64,000 nucleotides of DNA from Lepidurus packardi. Its lineage: Eukaryota > Arthropoda > Branchiopoda > Notostraca > Triopsidae. Made by a program: the position numbers and the translations under genes. How positions within the stretch are numbered: position 1 is the first letter of the stretch; every line of letters begins with the position of its first letter. This document shows positions 54,801 to 64,000 of this stretch, piece after piece. The DNA lies in contig JAKZAN010000002.1 of NCBI GenBank assembly GCA_023053545.1, forward strand, positions 7,436,790-7,500,789, written 5' to 3'. Below the pieces are notes generated by a model. It did no database searches. It was not told where the DNA came from and worked only from the letters and a program-made list of their open reading frames with translations.

Positions 54801-57800
54801 CGCTAATAGTCAATTACGGCCGTGCTTGTATTGGGGATAAAGTTTGTGGTTTGGGTGTTTGTTAGCAAATTAAACCCTCGGTAAAGGAGTTTGATAGCCA
54901 TCGAAATATATTTCGTTCTTGCAATGGCACAGAGAGTCAGCATGTCTGAAGCTCAATCCATTTTATAAATTTATTTTTGCTCCGGGGTTACTCTGGTTCC
55001 AAATAGCGAAATATCGCATTGAAGAATTTCTGCGTTAAGTGTGTACTTTAGTGGACTTTTCCCATAACCCAGAAATTGCGCACTATATTTGTATAACGCG
55101 CAAATATTAGTTCACAATTTCGGCGTTATACGTACAGTATTTCTGCAATGCGCAATTAAGCACTATTTTTTTGTATAATTAGATATTTTGAGACCTTTAT
55201 GCTAAAAAAAGGAATGGTAGAACTTCGAAACATTTTTCGCAGCGTCCCTAAGTGCTTACAATATCTATAGTGCCTAATTTCTGCCCTTTTTGTAGAGTAT
55301 TCTTGTTGAGCTTATTTACAAGGTTCAAACTCCCTGGTTATTGTCGGTTCTTTGAATAATAACCTAACGCAGATTGCTCTCCTCTTTTGTTACGCACATC
55401 AAGCTTGAGTAAAAGTATGCCGCGTAAAGATAAGGTTGGGACCCTAGTGGAGAAATTTGAGAAATGTTGCTTAGGGCAGTAATAAATCTTAGCTGGCCTT
55501 TACTGTTGAATAGAAAGGACAGGGGGTTTGAGCAGGAGCATGAATAATTGAAATTTTATCTTGGGTGATCCCATTGAGAAACCCCCAGGACCTGATAACC
55601 TTTGTAAGAGGTCTAGGGGAATGAAAGACATTTCATCAAGACCTGTTTGCGAGCTTTCAAAAGGAAAAAAACAAGCAGAAAAGCCAATATAGAACCCAGC
55701 AAAAGTAAAAGAAAGGGGACGCGTGAAAAGACGCGGAATGAGCTAGCCATTGACATGTGACCACCCTACCCCCCAATCGGTGTGACTAATCAGACACCCT
55801 CCAGGGGTAATACGCTCGCCCGAGTGAAAAGTGGCCCAGAAGCCTCCCTTTCCGACGAGATTAACACATTGCTGAATATTCTACTGAATTTCTTCCCGTG
55901 ACAGTAATATTGACAATTATTGGGTCGGTCGTAGTCGCAAATTCTGCCGGAATTGTCTTTTTCGCATTCTTTGGAGGTCTTTGGAAAGAAGCGAACACTT
56001 TTTTGTATTGTTGTTGCAGTAATGTTACCACTTGATGCTTTTTAAAACCTACATTCTTCACAAAGAAGTTACACAGAAATGCTAAGAAGTGTGACAAGAT
56101 CTTTTCTAGTCTCTCTCTTTTTTCGCAGAATTCTGCAACAGATGCTGTCATGTCATATTTCAATTTTTTTTTACTTCTTTCTTAACAATATTTATACACT
56201 GTCAGGAATTTGCGCCATGGCTTTGTTCGCGATTTCTGTAGGAAGGCTGTAAGACCGTTCGGCTACTGGCTCGAATCTCAAGTTATGATTGCAATCTCCT
56301 CGTGCCAATGGAATCTCAAGGAAAAATTCCTGTGTATTTTTTTAATACTGATGATGTTTGACATCTGTTTCAAGTACATCAGAAGCTTAAAAAACCTATT
56401 TATATAACTATATTTAAAAGTAATTCACTCCAGATGAATTGCACTGGAGATTTATCTGGGAGATAGTAAAAATTGAAACTCTACAAAGAAAAAACCTTTA
56501 GATAACAAGGCATTGCACATAATTTTAGCCATGAGTGCTTTTCGCAAGGTAAGAACTAATTTGGAGTAAGCATAAATACCCATAAGGAGCGAAATAACAG
56601 CAGACTTGTGCACTCGTCGCCCATGAGATTTTCAATGCTTTACTAATCCTGCGGAAACACATAATTTCACAAAACGAGAGATAAAAAACTCGCCAAAAAA
56701 TTACTCGCACAATCAAAACTTTCTGTGTTGGAAGAACAGCACATTAGAATAATTGCTTAATTTTTCCAGCAGTGGTATCAAATTGAACTACGAAGTAATC
56801 TTAGCTATTTTGTCAAAAATCTTTCTATATAATATAGAAGCCAGTGTAAACGTTCAACCAGTTTTATACGCAAGAAACCTCCACAGCGCGATTTATGGAA
56901 ATCCATTCGAAACCTTTAGTTGTGTAGAAATAATCTACGAAATTGACCCCAAAATTCCACCCAAGGTGATTGTAAAGTCCTAGCAAATTATTCCCTTGCC
57001 TCGAACATTTCGAACTAAGATTTGGTGAAGGAAAATAAAGATTGGACAGGCAGCACTGAATTCAAAGTCAAGGGTCTTTATCTCATAAAAGAGGCAACGG
57101 ACGTGTGACAGTACAATTCCAGTTTTTATAGGCTTGGGGTTACTCTTCTGCAAGCCTGGATTACGGGGCGTTACCGCCAGTACCTCTGGATGGAATGACG
57201 AATGAAGAAATTGATAGTCCTTCTCGAAGAAGAAGACAAAAAGAACAACAATCGCAGCTCGAAGCACGGGTCGCTCACTGTCGTAATTTCTGCCCGACAC
57301 ACACAAAAGTCTTGGGGGGACAATAACCAATAACTCGCTACCGCGAACACCGCACTAGCCACTGTGGTGAAAGCTTGGGACCGACTGGCGGAGGACGGAA
57401 ACTGGCCCTGACAGGAGATGTTGCCGGATGCTGGGAGATATCTGCGTCGCGCACACGAACGTTTTTCTCTGTATCGCGTTTTTGAAGACATCTTTAAATG
57501 AATTATTTCTTGGCACAGCAAGTTTGCGCTTGCTTTCACCCTTTTCCATTCTCACCCCGTTTTGGTGAAAATGTCATTTTTGTGTTTTAAAAAATAACAT
57601 TTCTGCTCTAGCGGATTCCTGTTAAGCAATTCATATTTTTTAAGAGCCTTTCGCAGAAGTCAAGTAGGCGAAACATCGAAAGAGGTGACGACACAGCACA
57701 GATGGGAGAGCTCTTGGATTTGTCTAGGATTTGTCTTGCAAATTGCTTAGGGAGAGGGGCGGAAAGAGGAAAAAACAACTTTCAAAAAGAAATAAGAGAA

Positions 57801-59488
57801 AGGAATTCATTCTTTTCTCCATCCGTAACTCAGGAGAACGTTCTGTTTCACCTCGGTTGGCCTGGCAAACTTCCCTTCCCGGAATTACCCCTGAAGTTTT
57901 CCTGCCATCAGAGCAACACCCGCTGAAAAGCCCAAGAAATTTTCCTTTCAAACGCTGGTTTGCTTCTTAGAGACGTTTCCTGTATGTATGGCCTCTAGCC
58001 AGGTAGGAAACTAAGAGAATCTTGTTTTTTTTCTCTAGATTATCATGTTTAACTCCATTTTAGCAATAAGTGTAGAACGATGACTCTGTTTATAATCAAT
58101 AAAGAGTGTTAGAGGATATTCATAAGAAAGGTAAGATTGGTTAAAAAAATATTTCCCAATTTTTAGTGTCACATTTCGGTAGAATTCTTCGAAAGAAAAT
58201 CGTTACCATAAATCGGAGCAGCAATTGTGGCGGCGAAGACCTTTCTCAGTTTGCGTAGGCTAAGACTTTTAAAGTTTATGCGATTTACCTCCCACGTAAA
58301 TGCCTAATAAGGACCTAAGAATTTTAAAATCAATTAAACAACGTTGACATAAGTGTTCCTCGTTTCATTCATCTTTTATCAAAGATATACTTATGCAATT
58401 TATGTGTACCGAAGGTTTTTAAATCATGAAAGAAACCATTAAGCGCCAAAGACTATCAATGAGAATACCCCACGCATTTATAAATCCCTTCTTGCGCATG
58501 AGCAAACGCGAGTCGTGAAGAGTTTCAGAGACTTCGTTATTGTAAAAGATGTGAGAAGTCTTGTTATTAACAAGAATGCTTAAAAAAAAAAAAAAAATAC
58601 GAAGAGATGGAGGAGGAAAAGGAAAGAAGATCCGGTCGCTTTTCCGTTCCATGGATGTTTCGCAGGAAAGAAAAAAACAAAACATTTTAGGATCTTCCGG
58701 TCGTTTTTCCGTTCCATGGATGGTTTGCAGTAAAGAAAAAAAACTTTAGGAGCGATTTCAGCATTGTTGTATTGCGGTGTGCAAAGCGTGAAGCAACTAG
58801 TTTTGGGTAATCGTAGCACTGTTCCAGTTTTCACCTCTTCTAAGAAAAAGGTATGGATAATTGGATTATTTAACAATTGTTGCAAGTTTTGCAAAGTTCG
58901 AAGTGTAGTAGAGAGGTTGTTTTTTTTACGAATTTCTGCATCCACTAATGAAGGTTAACTGTGCTAATGGCCGTTTCGCGTTTGTCAAATGGGTACGATT
59001 ATTCGTTTACGTTTTTGCTCTGAAAATAGAGATTTTTAATAGAGTAGAGGATAAAGTTCGGAAGTAAGGATTACATTTAATGAACCTATTATTTAGATTA
59101 ATTATTAGCGCTATTCTGGATGGAAAAAATGAACTCCCTATACTAAAGAAACTGGCTAATTAGTTAGGTAGTTATAGGAATTTAATTTTACAAGATGCCG
59201 TTCGAACATTAATTTCAAATGCTCCCTAGGTGGCGGAACGTGTCAAAGAAGAAATGTTAACTGGATTGAAATGTCGGAAACAAAACACTGGATTTTCGTT
59301 TGCTTGATGCCAAAATTTTTACTAATCGTTTGAAATATGGAAAGTGATAAATTTAAGATGCATAAAACTTCAGCATATATTAACCAGAGTCAGGTAAAGT
59401 CTTATAGTAAATAGTTAAAAACTGAAACTGAATTGTGATACGATAGAATAGAAATAACTTGAAATATTCATTGTTGTGTCTTTTGCAG
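51881..59488. other. 7.6-kb region without a convincing gene
   Basis: I see no recognisable coding exon on either strand. Expected here are the missing UNC79 N-terminal exons (minus) and the first exon(s) and promoter of UVRAG (plus), but none can be identified. The longest frames (for example 55861-56163 minus, 100 codons) lack start context and family resemblance. The octamer ATTTCTGC occurs eight times on the plus strand between 52830 and 58940. A 65-bp tandem duplication lies at 58628-58745. Confidence 0.5.
58628..58745. repeat. 65-bp tandem duplication
   Basis: CCGGTCGCTTTTCCGTTCC at 58632 recurs as CCGGTCGTTTTTCCGTTCC at 58697, each followed by ATGGATG and an A-rich run. Two copies, diverged by several bases. 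Confidence 0.8.
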
Positions 59489-62408
59489 CTCAAGCTGAGG
59501 CATTTGGTCCAAATATCTGCCAGGAATCTCGAAACAGATGTACTACACAACGTATTAAGCCCTGAAAAGGGTCTGGAATTAACGAAAACACCTCTTGTTG
59601 TACCTCAGTGCGACTTATTTTACCACACGCTACACGTAACGCCCATGTCTTCGCCGTTTTACACTTCTGAAGCTCTTCCTGGTCCCCATATCGACTGGCC
59701 TGACATAGAGCTGCATAAAGTGGCTGAAACTACCACGACTTGCATCCCAGGTTTTCCCGTTGTTAACTTTAAAACATAGTAGAATTTAACTTGTTTATAT
59801 TTTTTAGGGGTGGTGGTCCGAATTTGGCTCAAAGCTACAAGTCCACAGCTAATATTCACTTGGGGGGTGTATTTCCGAGGCTTACAGTATCTAGGCAATC
59901 AAATGCCCAAAGAACACCAAAATTTGGAGCCCAATACTCTCATTTTTGGCTTCAGCAGAGGCTTTTTCACTGCGCCGAGTTCGCTTTTAACGCATTCTGT
60001 TCCTCAGTTGCCTTCTAAGAAGCTCCTGGTGTCCGAAGTATCCAAAAGTTATACTCTCAAAAGCTTCTGCAGGTTAAGAGTCTTAAACAACAAACCAATA
60101 GTATACTGAATAGCGTTAATTATTTCGGTAGATTGCACTGCACCCAGCGCTTGGTTCATAAACAAGGGACGGAAGCGGATCGTTTACGAAGTGAAATTAA
60201 TGCTTTAGATACCAAATTGCTTACTTTTCATTGGCGAGGAACTGGGTCTCATGGCCGAAGTTTTCTGGCGTTAGAAAACGCTACCAAATCGAACGTTGAC
60301 AGAAAATACCACCGCGAACTATTAGTGGGCAGGGAAACGGCGCAATTTCGTGTAAGTTTACTGCGTCAAGAAAAGCTCCAGCAAGAAAAACAGCTTCTTT
60401 GCCTCGAACATGCCTTAAGTGACTCGCGTACCCAAAACAAGACCCAAAGTAGGCACAGCTCTAGTCTTTTCACTAAAGCATCCGAAAGTTGTCAATTTAA
60501 ACTTAAAAATATTCCTTTTTTCTTCCTTTCCTAGGTCAAGAACTCAAACAAAAGTACCTAAAATTGAGGCAAGATAAGGAAAAATTGCTTGAAATCATCC
60601 GCGCAGCCACAGACACAAAACTACGCTTGCTAAATACCCTAAACCAACTGATGTTCCGTCGAAAGCAATTAATTTCTGAACTGAACTTTATCTATCCCAT
60701 ATCTCAAGTAAATTCGTTGTTGCTATTGAAATTAGGCATTCAAATTCTTTTTCTGGGATTTTTTTCCCCCTAAAGAATCCCGACGACAGTTTTGCGATTG
60801 CGGGAATACGGCTGCCCAATTCAGAAGACTTTTCTGGACAGGATGAAGTAAGCTTGAGTGTGGCATTGGGCTACGTAGCCCACGTGACGCAAATGCTGTC
60901 TTATTTCCTCCAAGTTCCTCCTCGTTATCCTATTGTGCAGTGCGGCTCGCGGAGCCGGATTGTGGACCAAATCACTCGGAAGCTACTCGACCAAGACAGA
61001 GAGTAAAAAAGAGAAAAGAGCCTTCAAAATTGCTTATTGATTTCCTATATTTTATTTCTTTTCTGCCTTTTTTAATCCTGTTTGGGGAAAAATAGGTTTC
61101 CGCTCTACAACAAAGGCAAAGATAAAAGCCACTTCAATTATGGCGTGTATTTACTCAACAAGAACATTGCACAACTACGCTGGTTCTGCGGTTTAGCAAC
61201 ACAAGATTTGCCAGCCACCTTGCCAAATTTATCCACACTTTTGCAGCTGCGTTTCCTCAAGTAAGCTCTTTACTTTTTGTTTCAAGTAAACACGTGCCTA
61301 CTTGGCGTAGATTAGTAGAAATGACTCAGAATTTTTAAAACGGATCGAAAGAAAACATAGCTTTCCCCGTTATTCTGGGACTTGACATTTATTTACGTAA
61401 TAACAAAACTGTTTTCTTCTTATCAGCGATGAATCGGGAGGTTTATTCCAACGTGGTACACAACGACGCCTCTCTACGGATAGCCAAAACACATTATTGG
61501 CTATTCCGGACATTCCTGACTACGAGGCCAAACCCAAGTACCACCCCGTGAATCCCAAAGAGTTGAAAGGTCATCGAGCGACGCGATCTCTAGGCGGGAG
61601 CGAAGCCAGTCTCAATTCTATGATACGGAATGGCTTCCAAGCCTTGGCCTACCCTTTCCAGCCAAGCGTGGGTCAGATGGGCAGCTCTACCAGCTTGGAA
61701 AGCCATCGAATCCTGTCCAGTGCTGACGGCCTGACCAGTTTAATGATGATTGACAAAGCAGCTTCCAATTCGCCCAAGGAAAAAGAAGAAGTCTTATTCC
61801 TGCCACCCATGTCTGCCCTTCTCCACACCGCCACCTTACCCCTTCTCAAATTAGCCAGTTCTGCTAAGAGTACTTCCTTGGATCAAGGTTTGGACCGACA
61901 CTGGAAGGAAGGCATGTTGGGAAAAAATCATCGAACTAATTCGTTTCCACATCTGGGTCTGGAAGCTGCGTACCCAAACGTACCCGTGCGTGCAGCTCCT
62001 TTTGGAGTTGTGTTGCACTTGCCTAAGCTTGAACAAACTTCAGTTTACTCCCAGGAAGAGCTGATGTGGTTGGCAGAGCCAACGATGACGTCATTTGACC
62101 CAAACGTGAGACTAAGGTCCCATATTTGTGAAGATTCACCCCTGGCAAATACGTTTTCACCAGGAGAAATTATAGTCATTGGAAAAGAGGAGAAGAGCGA
62201 AGAAAATCAGCCGAAAGAGTTGATTGTTACAAAGGAGCATTTGAAAATCGAAGACGGTGATAAGGAAGAGACTATTATTGAAGAAAGGGAAAAATCCAAG
62301 ATGGTGGCTGATTTAGATGATTTATTTTCATCCATGACTCTGAGGACGGAGGCGTTGGCGAATTCTTCAAGTTCTTTTAAGTTATATAGGGCCAGACCCC
62401 CAGTGTAA
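59489..62408 (+). CDS. UVRAG: UVRAG, Beclin1-VPS34 complex subunit (first exon not found)
   Basis: Autophagy and endosome protein of PI3K complex II. Exons 59489-59750, 59808-60072, 60132-60448, 60535-60707, 60776-61002, 61096-61260, 61427-62408 (TAA). The sequence opens [14 protein letters not shown], matching the RRLRHLRNIAARN segment of vertebrate UVRAG. It continues with a C2-like domain ([30 protein letters not shown]) and a coiled coil (ALDTKLL...[10 protein letters not shown]...[15 protein letters not shown]). The BARA-like core follows: [76 protein letters not shown] and [14 protein letters not shown]. The last exon is a long, less conserved tail. Exon 59489 begins after TTTTGCAG, so the start codon is in an upstream exon I cannot place. 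Introns are 57-166 bp. Confidence 0.93.
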
Positions 62409-62719
62409 TACCATTTAAAGGAAAAGGAGTGATGTGAAGCGGCCAAAAAACGGTTTGGTTAAAGGAAATTAGAATCATTCCGCATTTCTGGAAGAAATTG
62501 CTGCCTGTAAAAGTTTTGTGTGGTGGCTAGTCATTCTTGTTTGACAATCCTAACGGGTTCTTGGTGAGAAGTGTTAAAATTATCTGTAAAGAATGTAGAG
62601 CCTAGAGTTTATGTAAAAATTTAAATTATATTCGTAATAGATGGAATACCGCCAGATCTATACTCCTATCGCCACCTATTGGCTTACTAAGAAATATGTT
62701 GAACGAACAACTAGCACAG
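62409..62719. other. Spacer after UVRAG with a CTCF-like site
   Basis: UVRAG 3' UTR and the probable 5' part of the next small gene. A short ATG frame (62640-62723, 27 codons, MEYRQIYTPIATYW...) opens here, but its link to the exons that follow is uncertain. Confidence 0.4.
62667..62680 (-). promoter_or_regulatory. CTCF-like motif
   Basis: Reverse strand reads CAATAGGTGGCGAT, sharing CAATAGGTGGCG with the site at 1977. It precedes the small gene at 62720. Confidence 0.3.
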
Positions 62720-63016
62720 CATAGTGGATAAATCTGAAATTTCGTACACTACTAAGACTGACGAAGCAACAAAATTTTTGTTGTGGGTAAAAGAAATAGC
62801 GTTTGATGGTGTGTTTTCTTTCGAAAAATACGAGTCTCAATTTTTCTCACGCGTATCTACTATTAGAGCGTTGCTAAATGGTATGTGAGAATTTGTATAG
62901 CCTTTAGGTAGTCAGTTTTTAAATATTTTCTTCATGTAGGTTTCAGAGGCGAGTTTGGCTTTGCATTCGCGTTTAAGATGGGTGAAAGCGTAAAGAAAAG
63001 AAAAAACAATCATTAA
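62720..63016 (+). CDS. Small unrecognised protein, two 3' exons
   Basis: Exon 62720-62880 joins exon 62940-63016 through a 59-bp intron with a textbook donor (GTATGT) and acceptor (TTCATGTAG). The joined frame reads KSEISYTTKTDEATKFLLWV, then KEIAFDGVFSFEKYESQFFS, RVSTIRALLNG, then FRGEFGFAFAFKMGESVKKR and a stop after KNNH. Composition and splice signals look coding. The upstream boundary is set by a possible acceptor (ctagcacag) at 62719; the start codon must lie further upstream and I could not place it. It lies close between UVRAG and the next gene on the same strand. I do not recognise the family; it may be the C-terminus of a small nuclear or mitochondrial protein. Confidence 0.5.
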
Positions 63017-63119
63017 CAAGTAGGTTCAAACTACAAACAACATTGCACGGTTAAAAAGATTACGTGATACTAACTATGAATGTTTAGTAGTCTAGGAAAT
63101 ACGAACTAAATTCATCAAC

Positions 63120-64000
63120 ATGGAGATCGAAGAAGGCAAGCTATCCTTACGTTTGCAGTTGGACGAAGCTGACTTGAGCAAACTTTGCCAAAATTTAAGT
63201 GCGCCTTTGGTCCAACTTCCTAAAGATTCTAGCGCAAGTGAAACGACATTTAACATTGGGTATTTCGTGAAAGGGTCACTCGCCATTGACCACGTGAACG
63301 ATATCATTCTTCTCAATATCGACCTCCAGCAATCCACACAAACTCGTGGGACCCAAACCGGCGAGAACTCCTCCACGCCCAGACCTACTCCGTCAACCCC
63401 TAAACTTCCTTGGAATATCCACAGCACGAAATCCAAGTCCGAAGCCCCTCCGGCCTTCTCCAAATCGACAGAAACCCCTCCAGAATCGAATGTGCCCCAA
63501 GTTCCAACGTTTACCATTGATAGCGACAGTAATGACACAGTAACGAAGCCGGTCCCTTGTAAACCCCCTATCAAACACAAACCACCCTTAAGCCTAAACT
63601 GGGGCATCAAAACTAAGTCCGGTAAAACTTCCTGGAAAGTCCTCAAGCCCCTCAAACGTTTACCCCCTCCCAAAGCCTCCCTGTCCTCAGTTTCGTCTCA
63701 AAAAAACACAAAATTTCGCTATCGTGATCCCTATCTTAAAGTTATCTACCGGCTTAAAAAGAAAGGAGTCGAAATTCCTGCCGAAAACGAGCCCAGTCCA
63801 CACGAAAACCCCAATACGTCTTCCAATTCCAACTCAGAAACTCAAGCAGCATTAGAAACTCCATCTTTTGCCCTCACAGACCCCAAATGTGATTCTCCGA
63901 CTGAAAATTCGTCCTCCGGCAAAATGGTGACTGTCGGAGGCCGCGAACCCCGCTACGTTTGCAACTTATGTGGCGCGAGATATAGATCCAAGGTCTGGTT
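63120..64000 (+). CDS. C2H2 zinc-finger protein, 3' end beyond the window
   Basis: Open frame of 293 complete codons from the ATG at 63120 to the window edge with no stop. The N-terminus (MEIEEGKLSLRLQLDEADLS...) is followed by a long Pro/Ser/Thr/Lys-rich disordered region and a basic block (KFRYRDPYLKVIYRLKKKG). At the very end a C2H2 finger begins (PRYVCNLCGARYRSKVW). A transcription factor or chromatin protein is likely. Codon choice is coding-like throughout, and the plus-strand frame is free of stops for nearly 900 bp. The identity of the factor cannot be judged without the finger array. Confidence 0.75.
   Translation, partial: MEIEEGKLSLRLQLDEADLSKLCQNLSAPLVQLPKDSSASETTFNIGYFVKGSLAIDHVNDIILLNIDLQQSTQTRGTQTGENSSTPRPTPSTPKLPWNIHSTKSKSEAPPAFSKSTETPPESNVPQVPTFTIDSDSNDTVTKPVPCKPPIKHKPPLSLNWGIKTKSGKTSWKVLKPLKRLPPPKASLSSVSSQKNTKFRYRDPYLKVIYRLKKKGVEIPAENEPSPHENPNTSSNSNSETQAALETPSFALTDPKCDSPTENSSSGKMVTVGGREPRYVCNLCGARYRSKVW

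Noticed and set aside
55861..56163. 100-codon minus-strand ORF
   Set aside because: No start context, splice partners, domain or known motif. Treated as chance in a gene-poor stretch.

Overview
The window is eukaryotic and very probably from an arthropod with compact genes. Most coding regions are split by short GT-AG introns, many of them about 50-110 bp. The gene set is metazoan: synaptobrevin, proteasome Rpn2/PSMD1, a biogenic-amine GPCR of the arthropod 5-HT2 type, CHMP1, a Toll receptor, a lysosomal sorting receptor of the CI-MPR/LERP type, RPL35A, UNC79 and UVRAG. Tandem TTAGG units, the common arthropod telomere motif, sit inside one transposon family. The species cannot be named from the sequence alone.

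Layout from left to right. (1) Minus strand: synaptobrevin/VAMP (331-1876) with two mutually exclusive SNARE exons. (2) Minus strand: PSMD1 (2359-14006, 12 coding exons whose lengths sum to an exact frame). Its large intron (5413-10670) contains an antisense 5-HT2-like receptor (5881-8713). (3) Plus strand: a SERHL/kraken-type serine hydrolase (14660-15762), convergent with (4), a minus-strand nuclear protein with two U1/matrin-type zinc fingers and an RS region (16657-22743). (5) A 4.9-kb inserted element (22977-27888) with short terminal inverted repeats and a 4-bp target duplication. It carries a decayed baculovirus-F/errantivirus-type Env gene and a large inverted array of nested palindromes. 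(6) Plus strand: CHMP1 (28879-29652). (7) Minus strand: a four-repeat CI-MPR/LERP receptor (30111-37098) whose intron contains an antisense Toll receptor (31437-34766). (8) Minus strand: RPL35A (37827-38735). (9) Minus strand: UNC79 (39160-51780, 25 exons, 5' part lost at a 100-N gap). Its introns are loaded with nested DNA transposons and a LINE fragment. (10) About 7.6 kb with no convincing gene (51881-59488). (11) Plus strand: UVRAG (59489-62408, first exon not found), a small unrecognised two-exon gene (62720-63016), and the start of a C2H2 zinc-finger gene that runs off the window (63120-64000).

Functionally this is an ordinary mix of housekeeping genes (proteasome, ribosome, ESCRT, endolysosomal sorting, autophagy) and neuronal genes (synaptobrevin, amine receptor, NALCN-complex subunit). 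It is not a gene cluster with one purpose. The most unusual items are the paired SNARE exons, the Env-bearing palindromic element, the transposon seated on an UNC79 splice donor, the receptor with GRY in place of DRY, and two independent antisense gene-in-intron arrangements.
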